Source of the DNA: Erigeron canadensis | Taxonomy: Eukaryota > Streptophyta > Magnoliopsida > Asterales > Asteraceae | Direction of reading: 5' to 3' | Length of the DNA stretch: 64,000 bases | Assembly: GCF_010389155.1 (NCBI RefSeq) | Contig: NC_057769.1 | Coordinates: forward strand, 34,829,548 to 34,893,547 | Shown here: in pieces, positions 22,451 through 33,500 of the stretch | How the letters are laid out: each line of letters opens with the position of its first letter | Numbering within the stretch: position 1 is the first letter of the stretch | The notes under the pieces: model-generated | Seen by the model: the letters and a program-made list of their open reading frames with translations, nothing else | Databases searched by the model: none | Told to the model about the DNA's origin: nothing | Translations under genes and position numbers: made by a program

Positions 22451-23773
22451 ATAAAGTTGCATTATTCGTGAAGCACACATGATAAATAACTGCTTATCGA
22501 TGTATCAATTCAAGTATATCATATTGATAACACATAGCATATAGGTTTCATGGTCTAAAAGTTATGCATGTATTGATTACTTAAATGTCGACTTCAAGTA
22601 TTTTTTTTCTCTCAAATATAAAATCAAAACTCATAAACGCAATAAGTTAGTAAAAGTGTAAAAATAGTGATCGAACGAAATATTTGTATAAAACGTGCAT
22701 TTGTATTTGCTTTACTTGAAAGCTTTTGCAAATAATCTCTTAGAAGAACATTACATAGGACTATATATTATAAGTTTGCATCATAGTAATACATCAAATA
22801 ATCATGCATGGATGAATCAATTAATAACGAAATAATTTACCTCAATATTGGGCCAGTAATTAAAAGTAGTCATAGCTTCGTGATTCTATTCAAATTTTAC
22901 TTACCCTATGTTTATCGTAACTTAAGATCGTCAAAGCCAAAAACTCTCAATAACAATATAAATTATAAATTAAATATATCAAGGTACCATGCATATTGTG
23001 ACTTATACTACACCTCCGTAAAACAAATAGTAGTAAAATATAAATCATGCATGCCGTGAATATTCAAAGAGAAGTCGAAGGTGTACCTATATCATTACTT
23101 AAACAAATTCAATGAGCATATATCCGATTGTTTTTATTTAACCTTACTATCAAACGGGTATATGAAATATAAAGTGGAACTATTTACCTGAAGCGTATCC
23201 GAATATTTTTTATCAAAGTCGTCTGCTCTCCCACCCGATCTTGGAACTCCACCGCCTTGATTTACATTGAAACATCACTTCTTTTCTATATTGTTTCCAT
23301 CGACTAAAAACTCCAAAACAAAAAACTATTGTTAGTACGTATAACATTAACAATTATTATTGTAGAGTTTGACGGCTGGAATAGCAAACCCAAAAAATTT
23401 GTTTCTTTTCTTATTTTGTTATTGGCAGATCGATGGAAAAAAAAAAAATATATGCGTAACGGTTTAACCTATCAGCTTCTATTAATCAAAGTTGCTTGCA
23501 TCTATAGGACCTCTAAACTCAGCCAACAATAACTCAATTTTGATGGAAGATTTTTAGTCGATAATGCAAAGTTAACTTTGAATTCCCCTTTACGCATTAG
23601 TAATTCACAAACAAATGTCTTGGTATGAAAAGAACTTTGACCACCGAAAACATAATTTATTAAAAACTTGAATTTTGTTACATAGTGATTCAAAACAGAG
23701 GGGATGCTTAAAAAAATTTTTTGTTCGACTGATTTTTTTTTTCGTTTTTAGGGTTTAGAGCGTGATAAAGTGT

Positions 23774-23976
23774 TGTAAAACTATAAAACAAGAACAATAC
23801 ATTAAAGAATAAAAGACAAGTGATATAGAAAAAATGTAGTTTTATATTATTAATCTCATCATTACATTTGTTTATATAGATATAAGATGGAGTCTTCTCC
23901 AATATATAAATATCTCTAACATAATACAAAGATATTGTTACATATATGGACATCCATCTAATATTTATTCATAATA
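23774..23976 (-). repeat. LTR of the 19.5-24.0 kb copia element (5' LTR)
   Basis: Partner of the left LTR with about a dozen differences, implying insertion some time ago but not in the deep past. Confidence 0.75.
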
Positions 23977-23979
23977 TTT

Positions 23980-24636
23980 TTTCATATATCATGTTTTACA
24001 GGCTCAAATCTATCCTTATATATAAGGTTGTGTGTTCTATTTGATTTCCATAAGAATAGTAGTGTCGATAACAATTTTTTCCTATAACGGCAAAACACAT
24101 CGCAAACATCAATTTTTTTCCTGAAACCATCAATTATAGCCAATCCTATATCGTATGTTAATAATTATTTAACAGAATAAAATGCTTATTTCCTGAAAAA
24201 TTATTACGTATAACTATATCTCGATATATGTCGATGTAACATGGGTCGGTACTCGAAATTTCGGCTCGTATACATCCGCTACGGCTTTTTTGGGCCACTA
24301 GAAGTTTATCAATTACTATTATATTTAACAATAAGTCAATGATATCTTTTATTGACATTTTCATTGTCAAAAAACAATAAATGTTTATATGAGCAACCAC
24401 TTATGTTTTCCCATAAGCAAAAAGTCACACCTCATTTAAGACACAAATAACTTTTGATTTCCAAGTTGCACTACTACTTACACTATAATATTATATATCA
24501 TTTTCCATGCATATCAAACCAAGTAAACCCCATTTGCTCTACTACATATCTCAATATATATATATACTATTCCATTTATATTTATATACACACACACTCC
24601 CACATAAATATGATATAATCTCTTCCACATTTCACC
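23980..24636. promoter_or_regulatory. Upstream region of the PAN-lectin gene
   Basis: AT-rich; TATATATATATACTATTCC at about 24552-24570 is a possible TATA box some 70-80 bases before the start codon. No other gene is seen in 23980-24540. Confidence 0.4.
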
Positions 24637-26091
24637 ATGGTTGAGTTGACTCAGATTTATATGTTCATTATTATCATTGTGATCATTTTTATATCTCAAC
24701 CGATCTTTGCCAAGGAACAAGAGTTATTGAAAGGCTTCACAGCCACCCCTGATTCATCAGTGAAGTCATTTCAGCCTTTACTGAGTGACTCACTTGGTAA
24801 CTACTCGTTCGGCTTTGTCCGAGTTGATCAAACTCAGCTAGCTCTTGCAGTGATCCATGTTCAATCGCTAGAGCAAGTTTGGATCGCAGGAAAGAGTCCA
24901 TTGGCTAAATGGTCATCCGATATTCGTTTGTTGTTTAATGGCAGTCTTGTGGTTTCGGATAAACGGGTAGGGGTATTATGGTCAAGTTATACCGATGGGG
25001 ATCGAGTTTGGTTATCTAACACGTCTAATTTGTTGATAGAAAGTAGTGGAGACCAAAAACTAATGTTATGGCAAAGTTTTGACTTTCCCTATAATACCCT
25101 TATGGAGAATCAAAATTTCACTAGTACCATGACACTAGTTTCTTCGAATGGGATGTATTCGATGAAGCTTGGACCCGATTTTATTGGGTTCTATGCCAAA
25201 TATGATGCAAATTCGAACTCGGATCAGGGTCATCTTTACTTTCAACATAATCCAATGGAAGCCAAAGCTCAAGTTATGAAAGGTCAGGGTCCTATCCGGG
25301 CAATGGTTAGTCCGGATGGATTTTTAGGTATGTATCAAAATGGGTCAACTCCTGTTGATGTATTGCCTTTTAGTAGTTTCCAACAACCTGGGAAAGGTAA
25401 CCGTCGAGTTCGATTAGAACCCGATGGTAACCTGGTTGGGTATTATTGGGCGAGATCATCCTGGCTCGTAGATTTCAAGCTAATCTCGAACCAGTGTGAT
25501 CTACCTAGCTCATGTGGACCTTATGGTCTATGCCAGCCTGGCAAAGGATGTTCTTGTTTAGATAACCGTACAGATTACGAATCTGGACAATGTGTCACGG
25601 GAGAGAATAAACTTTCTAATGACAACTTTTGTCAGACAAAATATGGCATTTTGAGACGAACCGGAGTCGAGCTACCAAACAAAGAGATAATGGCTTACAC
25701 GATCATGAGTTCGTTAGAAAAATGTGAAAGTACATGTGAGCAAAAATGCACGTGTTGGGGTGCGGTGTATAGTAACACATCCGGATTTTGCTACATTATA
25801 GATTACCCCATACAATCAATAGTTGAGGTACTAGATGTGACCAAAATGGGTTATTTTAAGGTGAGGGCTGGTCATGGAAAAGACAATACGTTAGTGGGGT
25901 TATGGGTTGGATTAGGATTATTATGTGGGTTAGTTCTGTTATTATTGGGAGTTGGAGGGATGTATTTATACAAGAGGGAAAATAGAGGGGTGAAAGGGTA
26001 TGTAGAGGAAGATGGGATGAATGGTGGGGTGGGTCCATATAAAAATTTGGGTACATCAAGTTTTAAGTCTATAGAGTTAAGTGAGAGGTGA
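24637..26091 (+). CDS. Kinase-less D-mannose (bulb) lectin / PAN-Apple domain membrane protein
   Basis: Single-exon gene for 484 residues. A hydrophobic signal peptide covers about residues 1-25 (...ISQPIFA). A bulb-type lectin region follows to about 160 (WIAGKSPLAKWSSD, LWQSFDFPYNTLM), then the S-locus glycoprotein-type region, a Cys-rich EGF-like stretch (CDLPSSCGPYGLCQPGKGCSC) and a PAN/Apple domain at about 325-410 (C-STCEQKCTCWGAVYS). One membrane span lies at about 420-442, then a basic-start tail of roughly 40 residues. There is no kinase domain. This is the architecture of Arabidopsis At5g03700, which has a similar length. It probably sits in the plasma membrane with the lectin side outside; the ligand is unknown. 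The position between HSFA3 and aldolase supports orthology. Confidence 0.9.
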   Translation: MVELTQIYMFIIIIVIIFISQPIFAKEQELLKGFTATPDSSVKSFQPLLSDSLGNYSFGFVRVDQTQLALAVIHVQSLEQVWIAGKSPLAKWSSDIRLLFNGSLVVSDKRVGVLWSSYTDGDRVWLSNTSNLLIESSGDQKLMLWQSFDFPYNTLMENQNFTSTMTLVSSNGMYSMKLGPDFIGFYAKYDANSNSDQGHLYFQHNPMEAKAQVMKGQGPIRAMVSPDGFLGMYQNGSTPVDVLPFSSFQQPGKGNRRVRLEPDGNLVGYYWARSSWLVDFKLISNQCDLPSSCGPYGLCQPGKGCSCLDNRTDYESGQCVTGENKLSNDNFCQTKYGILRRTGVELPNKEIMAYTIMSSLEKCESTCEQKCTCWGAVYSNTSGFCYIIDYPIQSIVEVLDVTKMGYFKVRAGHGKDNTLVGLWVGLGLLCGLVLLLLGVGGMYLYKRENRGVKGYVEEDGMNGGVGPYKNLGTSSFKSIELSER

Positions 26092-29000
26092 CGCATTCAA
26101 TGACGTTTTTTTAATGTTTTGTATGTTAAACTTTGACTATGTTTGACTTTTATGTCGCTTTATGGGCCGAGATATGTTAATGGATTTTGATGGGACCCAT
26201 CCATGCTGGTCAAGAAACGCGATACTAATTTTTCTGTAATTTTTATTTTGTATAACTTAAATAATTATAGGTTGTACCCGGCCATAACGTGACAGGACTT
26301 GCGATTTTTTTCTATGGATATGTAAATAAAACTATTTGTGTTGTAATTATTTTCTTATCTATAAATATCTTTCAAAATGTTAAATTTTGTTTTGGACATG
26401 TTCACACTAGTATATTGTGTATTGTCAGCTTTGATAGACATATCTATCATGTTTTTTACCATCATGAAATGTTTCTTTTTCCTGCAATCAACTAGTTATT
26501 TTTCTAATAACATATGAAAAAATGTGTGGAAAGTTTCGTTCATATTTTACATTCTGTGATTATCTTTTTTATTGCACATCTTGGTTAATGGTTTGTTTAC
26601 AAATGTATACCTGTGTGGTCATCATTCCCATTTCACACATTTGCGTATATCATCAACAATTTAACATGTAGTTTTCTCCTACATTAAATCTTAAAGTACA
26701 TACACTGTGAGAATAGATCTAGATGGTCGACATATCAAATTAATGGTTGTAGTTATTTCAAATTTTTTTTCCAATTAATTAATAGCCCAAAGGGCATACG
26801 ATTATGTATAACAAGAGTTGGATTATCAAAATAGTAGAAAAATTAAGCACCTCTTAAATTAATTTGCAAAATGAGTAAGAGACTCATAAATTTTATAGTA
26901 CGAGTACGAACCTCGTAGTTAAGTCTCGAGAAGACTCTAGAGTATGTGGATTTGTAAGTGTTAACTTTTTTATTGCTTTTTTTTACTTTTAACATCTAGC
27001 GTTATGCTAGCGTTTATTCTAATATCTTCTGCCGCTCTTGGGGGAAAAAAAAAAAAAAGCTTACCCATGACCACCAAAATTTTATTTTTTAGAAAAGCAT
27101 GCATATATAAATTCATAAAAGACCATTGATAAAAAGGTCACGTATTTATACTAAACCGAATTACTGATCTTAACCAAACTCGCTAATGTTAGTAATGTAT
27201 ACTTGATTTGTCCAATCTTTAATTTAGAGTCTAAACTAGAAGTCTAGAAGTACATAAATTAATTGACTTCAAGAAATCTAGGTATGTAGTCGGTCACTCG
27301 GTTGTTGTAAATTATAATAGACAAATTACGAGCTGTTTAAGTCGTACAATTTGAATTCATCTTTTCAGTTAGTTATGACTTTTACGCCTTCAAAAGATTA
27401 CTTATATATACAACTCGTATACGGATTATATATATACATAGTTTAATTTTATTAGTTGAAAATATAGATGAAAAATGATACACATGACTTTTGATAAACT
27501 TAAACACATGTTTTAAAATTTAGTTAGATATCTGAAATTCATTCATTTTCTCTCTCATTTTATGGTATCAAGTGATATTTGGCTTGGCAAGTATGGTCAT
27601 GCACTTGTTTCTTTTCCTTTTTCCATCTAAAATTTTTTAAAAACGATCTCTCTATCTTCGGTTAAAAAAAATTATTTATATCATATCTACCTTGTCTACG
27701 ATGAGATGAGTACAGTTGTTGTATTCAATCTCTGTCTTGCTATTAATATTTAAGCCGTTATGTATCAACACTAGATATTTAAATATATGTTTGATTTTAA
27801 ACCAATTAAATTACTCACATTAATCATTTTTAAATATAAAATGATATGATGTCAAAGAAATTTAAGCTCCAACCACCTTCACGGGTCAACTAATATTTTA
27901 TGAATATTGAAAGAATGATGAGTTGGAATTTGAAACCCTCTCCTGAATCCAAAAAATGGTGATCCACCTTGATTTACAAACCCAACTAAATGATGCAGCA
28001 GTTGCATAGTAGCTAGGTGAAATAAAATATCGTAAGTGAAATAAAAAGCTAGAAAATGACAGTATCATTGAAAACGATACAATTATGGAGATAATTTTAT
28101 TTCACTTACGATATGTTATAACCAAATGGTTGGCCACGGGACACATTAACCAAATAATAAGCCATATATCTTGACGTTCGCTAAGAAAATACGAGTGTGA
28201 TGACTCATGTAAAAATTTTCGATGAGAACTTGATATATCATATATGTTTAAAATCATGTATTCGAATTCATATATGACATATCATAACTTGTTATGTTTT
28301 TAGTAGAATTTACATGATATATCATGTAATGATAGTTGGTAATTAGTAGATTTTTTTTTTTTTATCATGTATACGAGTTCATATATATGACATATATCAT
28401 AATCTTTGATCCACAAAACTAATTTAATCGTAGCTTATGAAGAAAAAAATTTAGTTCTTTAACGTACTTATATATTAGTTCAAAAAGTAATTAGTTCCTC
28501 AACTATTTCAAGTTCACACTAGCTCGAGTGTTCGTTATTCAAAAAAATTTTACAGCTTCAAATTTTCAAAATTAAACTTGGATGTTTGCCGAATATCAGG
28601 CTTCGATATGTATTACTCGTACTTAGAAAAATGCTAACTACAACATGGGCTCTCATAATTAATATGAATAAAAAAAAAAGTACTTTCTACATTAAAAACC
28701 CGGCCTAATCCTAAATTTTATAATAAAAATACAACTATTTTATGCATAACACGCTATTTTATTTAACGTATGTAACATCAACAACTTTTTTATTTAATAG
28801 TATATTTTTTTTAACAGCAGTGGTGATCGATTAGACTCAGTAACATTGTCTCTTCATTGTCCGGTAGAAATCGATTACGTCACCAGCACAGTCAATTCGA
28901 GGCATGACTAACGGTGAATGAAATCATAATCTTTTATGTTGTTATCACACAGCTAATACAAAGGGGTAAAATGGAATCACAGTGAATGCGCTGATCAAAA

Positions 29001-29395
29001 GCTTCCTAGATTTTCTGATGATTGATAGTCAAGTGTTAATCTTTTGTCAGTTTACAAGATGAAAGATATATGGCAATTTTAGCAGCGTGGCACCACAAAC
29101 AAGCAATCACAATATCTGATTCATACCGTTTCAAGAATTCAAGTAACGATAACGTTTTTCAACCTTCATCCCATCAATCCAAAATGAAGTTTCAAGCCTA
29201 TACAAAGTCAAACTCTCCACACAAATGCATTTTTTTTTACCAAACTCACATGGTCATTTCACAACATTGACTATTATTTCCCAATTACCTTCATTGAAGA
29301 CCCTTTTAAGCATTCTAAATCTTTTCTTGTTAAAAACATTATCAAACTAAGGGTCCAAATCGGTTGAAATTTTTGCCTCAAATATTGAACTTATA
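26092..29395. other. Repeat-poor AT-rich spacer
   Basis: No gene was recognised. It holds the lectin 3' end, a degraded ACCCGG...ACGTGA motif at about 26276, a 20-bp perfect inverted repeat at 28027-28046 / 28095-28114, and two similar segments at 28248-28275 and 28365-28400 containing TCATGTAT-CGA(A/G)TTCATATAT. A short open frame at 29070-29270 has no family resemblance. Confidence 0.35.
28027..28114. repeat. 20-bp perfect inverted repeat, 48-bp spacer
   Basis: ATATCGTAAGTGAAATAAAA and its exact reverse complement. The spacer contains GTATC...GATAC. It could be a tiny foldback element. Confidence 0.7.
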
Positions 29396-29419
29396 TGAGA
29401 TCTTTCAAATATCGTCTAT

Positions 29420-29934
29420 GAAATGGGGGGACTAAACTGGTCAATGAGTGGTATGTCGCAATCTTGATCAACTCTGGGCTTGTTCTAATTGGTGAGATTA
29501 AGGATGATCCATGCTTAAACAAATTGGTTTTAGGCTACCCTTCTGCAAAAAGCTCGTTACTTTCTCAAAACAAGAGAATGTGTTATGTAACGATCGATCA
29601 GTTTTCAACAAAGGCCAAGGTCTCAGACGACAAGGGGACATGACATGGTATAATGATCTCGTGCATGGCAGATGAAGACGAGTCTAAACTTTTGAGCATG
29701 TATATATATATATATATATATGTTGGTATTGACAACAAAAATGTGATTCAAGTGAAGACACTAGAGTGGAATTTTCGAGGGAATCAAATCCTATTTTTGG
29801 ATGGAAAGTTGGTTTCAAAACAAAAATTGGAATCCCATTTGAGATCGAAGATTAATTGGGATTTACTTAATTGTTTAGACCAAGGAGTGGTTTGCATAGT
29901 ACATTGTGAGAAGATTTTGCATGTAAATGAATAA
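29420..29934 (+). pseudogene. DUF868-family gene remnant
   Basis: In one frame the segment encodes VNEWYVAILINSGLVLIGEI, GYPSAKSSLLSQNKRMCY, FSTKAKVSDDKG, an in-frame TGA, then ISCMADEDESK, a Tyr/Ile stretch from an inserted (TA)n repeat (29699-29721), VGIDNKNVIQVKTLEWNFRG and FLDGKLV. The order matches plant DUF868 proteins (YVA-----VLL-GD; F--KA----G; I-ID-K-V-QVK-L-WKFRGN--I-VDG). The expected N-terminal and WDV--W C-terminal parts are missing, and there is a stop codon, so this is a decayed fragment. Function of DUF868 proteins is not well defined. Confidence 0.65.
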
Positions 29935-30592
29935 AAATGTGTGACTTATACTTTATGCATACGAGAACATTAACTAGCAAAACAGTATACTTATATAAAA
30001 TGATCACAACCATTTTAAAAGTTGTACGTTGGTGTACTGTAATAACAAAATTAATGTGGAAAAATGATTAACGTCTAGATACAACAAGTGATAAAATAAA
30101 TTAATAAAACTTTCAAATTTGATATACAATACTCCAAATTTGATTGACTGGTAATGACCCAAGGCCCCAAGCCCACTCAGGAGTGTTGACATTGGCGATT
30201 TATATTACCTTTTTAAAACTTTGTTTTGCAAAAACATGTTCGTATTTATTTTTTCAAAATTGCATTTTTTCTCTGTATAAAACGTAAACAATCACTTTTA
30301 TTGTCAAACATTTTTTGTTACTTTTTGTAATCCCAATGATTAAATAGTTTTTTTCAAAGGCAATTCTAAACTCCCCTCAAATTCTCAAAATGGGTTAAAA
30401 ATACTTTGTTACAAAATATTCTCCCTTCCATTGTTATCCATAAATTCAAGTGTTATTCAAAGGTTAAAAATTAAAATGCTCGATTCATCTTCAAAGCAAT
30501 ACAAAGAAAAAATTAAAAACAAAATACAAACGTAAGACACAAACACACACACATATATATAGATAAACACACACACCATCAATCAATCAAAA
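29935..30592. promoter_or_regulatory. Spacer and KDSR-1 promoter
   Basis: AT-rich, no gene seen. ACACACACATATATATAGA at about 30543-30561 gives a plausible TATA box about 35-40 bases before the start codon at 30593. Confidence 0.4.
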
Positions 30593-33500
30593 ATGTCAAA
30601 CATAGATCTCCCTTTCCTCGGACTAATCGTCCTGATCCCACTAACCATCCTACTCATCATCCTCAAACTAATAACCCGACCCAACCCAATCAAAATCCCA
30701 ATCAAATCCCGCCACGTGTTAATCATAGGCGGGTCAAGCGGCATCGGGCTAGCCTTAGCCCATCAATCCGTTCTCGAAGGTGCCCGGGTCACAATCTTGG
30801 CCCGAAATTTGTCCAAACTTGAAGAAGCCAAAGATTCAATCCGGTTATCAACAGGCATTGATGTGGGTATCGTGTCAGCTGATGTGTGTGATTTTGAAAG
30901 TGTGAAAAAAGTTTTTGAAAATGTTGGTGAGATTGATGTTTTGGTTTGTAATGAGGGTGTGTTTGTTGCTCAAGAGTTTGTTGAACAAGAAATTAGTGAA
31001 GTTAAACAAATGATTGATATTAATTTGGTTGGTAGTTTTAATCTTGTGAAAGCTGCTTTAATTGGTATGAAAAATAGGAAGGATAGAAGGCCGGTTTCGA
31101 TTGCTTTTATGTCGTCCCAAGCCGGTCAGGTATCGTTTGTTTTTCGGTTAAATTTGAACATGTTTTTAGTATGTTTGTAACAAAATACTAGGTTTGCTTT
31201 GTAACTATGATAGTATAATGTGTAAAATATAAGAATATGGCCTAGCATTATTTGAAGTAAACCCATCAAGTATTGATCTTTATGGTGGAGAAGTTGAAGA
31301 TATATGTGGATATGTGTATTTCAAAATTTAAGGAAAGGGAAAAAAAAGTATTGTGATTAAGTTGTTGGAATTGGAACATGTTTTTTAGTTAGCTGGAGAT
31401 AATTACAAGGCATAAGGTTAGGTGTAATTATACATGGTATATAAACTTAGTTTTCCCCTATAAGTATATGTAAGTTGTCAACTCTACGACAACCCCCAAA
31501 ATTGGCCCACGATAGCGTTAGACGTTAGGTTAGGTGTAATTATACATGGTGTATAAACATAGTATTCCCTATAAGTATATGTAAGTTGTCAACTCTACGA
31601 CAACCCTCAGAATTGGCCCACGATAGACCGTCAGACGTTAGGTTAGGTTAGGTTTAATTATACATAGTATATAAACATACTTTTCCCCTTTAAGTATATG
31701 TATGGTGTCAACTTTACAACAGCCGCAATAATTGGCCCACGATAGACCGTCAGACGTTAGGTTAGGTTTAATTATACATAGTATATAACATACTTTTCCC
31801 CTTTAAGTATATGTATGTTATCAACTTTATGACAGCCGCAATAATTGGCCCACGATAGACCGTCCTGGCCCTGTCTCATTAAACATAGTGTTATGTGTTT
31901 TAACTTCTCTTATGTTGGTTGTAAGACTAGTCGGTGAGAGACTGTTAATGGGTTGGTTATCTGTCGATGGACTCCAGTGTTTCAACCCTAGATACATTTT
32001 AAATGACCCATTTTCTGGAACCGACTAGGCTACATACCAAAGGCAGAAGCTTATGAAAGTTGTTATAACTCAGTTTATTTTGTTAATAGTGAATTTTGGG
32101 CAAACTGGACCAAAATGTTTCCGGTATGTGTAATTGTGTATCATGCATCCGAACAGGATTTTGTCTGTATCAACTTAAAATTCCTAAAATGACGTGTTAG
32201 GATGACTAGATGGCTGATATCACTTTCATGTCACCAAAAGTCTTACAAAAGTTTTTTTTTTATTTTTAACTTTAAAGGGTGAATTTCATTAATATTCACA
32301 AATAATACAACTGTACAGATCAATAATAGGAACATGAAAAACATACATGAACACAAGATTCCTGACCAATTACAATCATCCAAAAAAACTCAATTCAAGT
32401 ACAAAGTCTACACTGCAATTCAACCAGCAAGCTCCACGTTAGTGTTAAAATGGGACCAAGAAGCGTCATCTTTCACCGCTCTCTATTCCCATTCGCATAC
32501 ACTAACATAACAGCCTGCAAATTTTCAAACCATCCTCTCCTTTATTCAGCAGCAGCCACCAAGTTGTTATCCTTACATCTTAAATTCCATGTATTTTACA
32601 TTCCATGTAATAGCTGATTAACCAACTATCATTTGAAAGAATCAACCAACTAAGTCTTTAGTTAGCAACCAAAGCATTATTCCTCCAACATAGGTACCAT
32701 CTTTCAGCATCGCTCAGTACATTCCTTGTTTTCTTCACTTTTAATGCTAACAGCTTGTGTCTCACATTATCTTTTATTAGCCTGCATATAACATCCCCGT
32801 TCCTCTTTTTTTTTTTTTTTGAAGATTCTCAGGTTTCGTTCCTACCATATATAATACACAGATGCAGCCAGAACAAGTTTACTAACAACAATTTTGATAT
32901 TATTTTGGCCCTCCTTAACTGCAATTTCATCAACCACTTCCTTAATACTTGATCCATTATCCATTAAATGTGTCATTCCCTTCACATCATCCCAGATTTT
33001 CATGGTATAAGAGCAATGAAAAAATAGATGTTCATGGCTGTCACCTTCGCCTTTACAGAAAGCACACTTGAGAACACCATCATGCTGCCATTTCTCCATT
33101 CTTTCTTGTGTCATCAATCTGCCTTGTACTGCCAACCATAAAATGAAAGCATGCCTAGGAATCATCTGATTAAACCATATAACATTCTTTCAATTAACAG
33201 TAGGATTATTATCCCTTAAATCCACCCAGGCTTGTTTTGTACTAAACTCCAAAAACTGATTTTCTTTATTCATCCATTGCACTTTATCTTCCCTGTTATT
33301 CTGCCAATTAGGAATATTAATATTCCTGAGACATGGAAATCTTTCTCTCCATTGAGTTGGCAGTTCCACCTTCCTTCAAAGTACATATCAGCCACTTTCA
33401 TTTCATCCTCTAGTCTAGCATCATAGATTGTTCTCCTAGATATAAAATTAGAAAGTGGACCCTCATCACACCATTTATCATACCAAAGAGAAACTCATTC

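Larger units (their letters stand above)
19519..23976 (-). mobile_element. Degenerate Ty1/copia element with two LTRs
   Basis: Direct repeats of about 204 bp lie at 19519-19722 and 23774-23976 and differ at roughly a dozen positions. Next to the left copy, the minus strand has a polypurine tract (CCAAGGGGGG) directly before TATTATGAATAAAT, so the left repeat is the 3' LTR and the element runs on the minus strand. Two copies of the motif AAAACCCA(A/G)TGGGACAAA lie at 19740-19900. Integrase-like remnants can be read on the minus strand around 21130-21480 (LWSENTYVS, FWMC) with many stops. No intact gag-pol remains. Runs of T flank both ends but are too simple to call a target duplication. Confidence 0.7.

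Noticed and set aside
31525..31790. TTAGG runs as an interstitial telomere
   Set aside because: Only up to three units occur, within a longer minisatellite unit, and the motif is not the plant TTTAGGG repeat.
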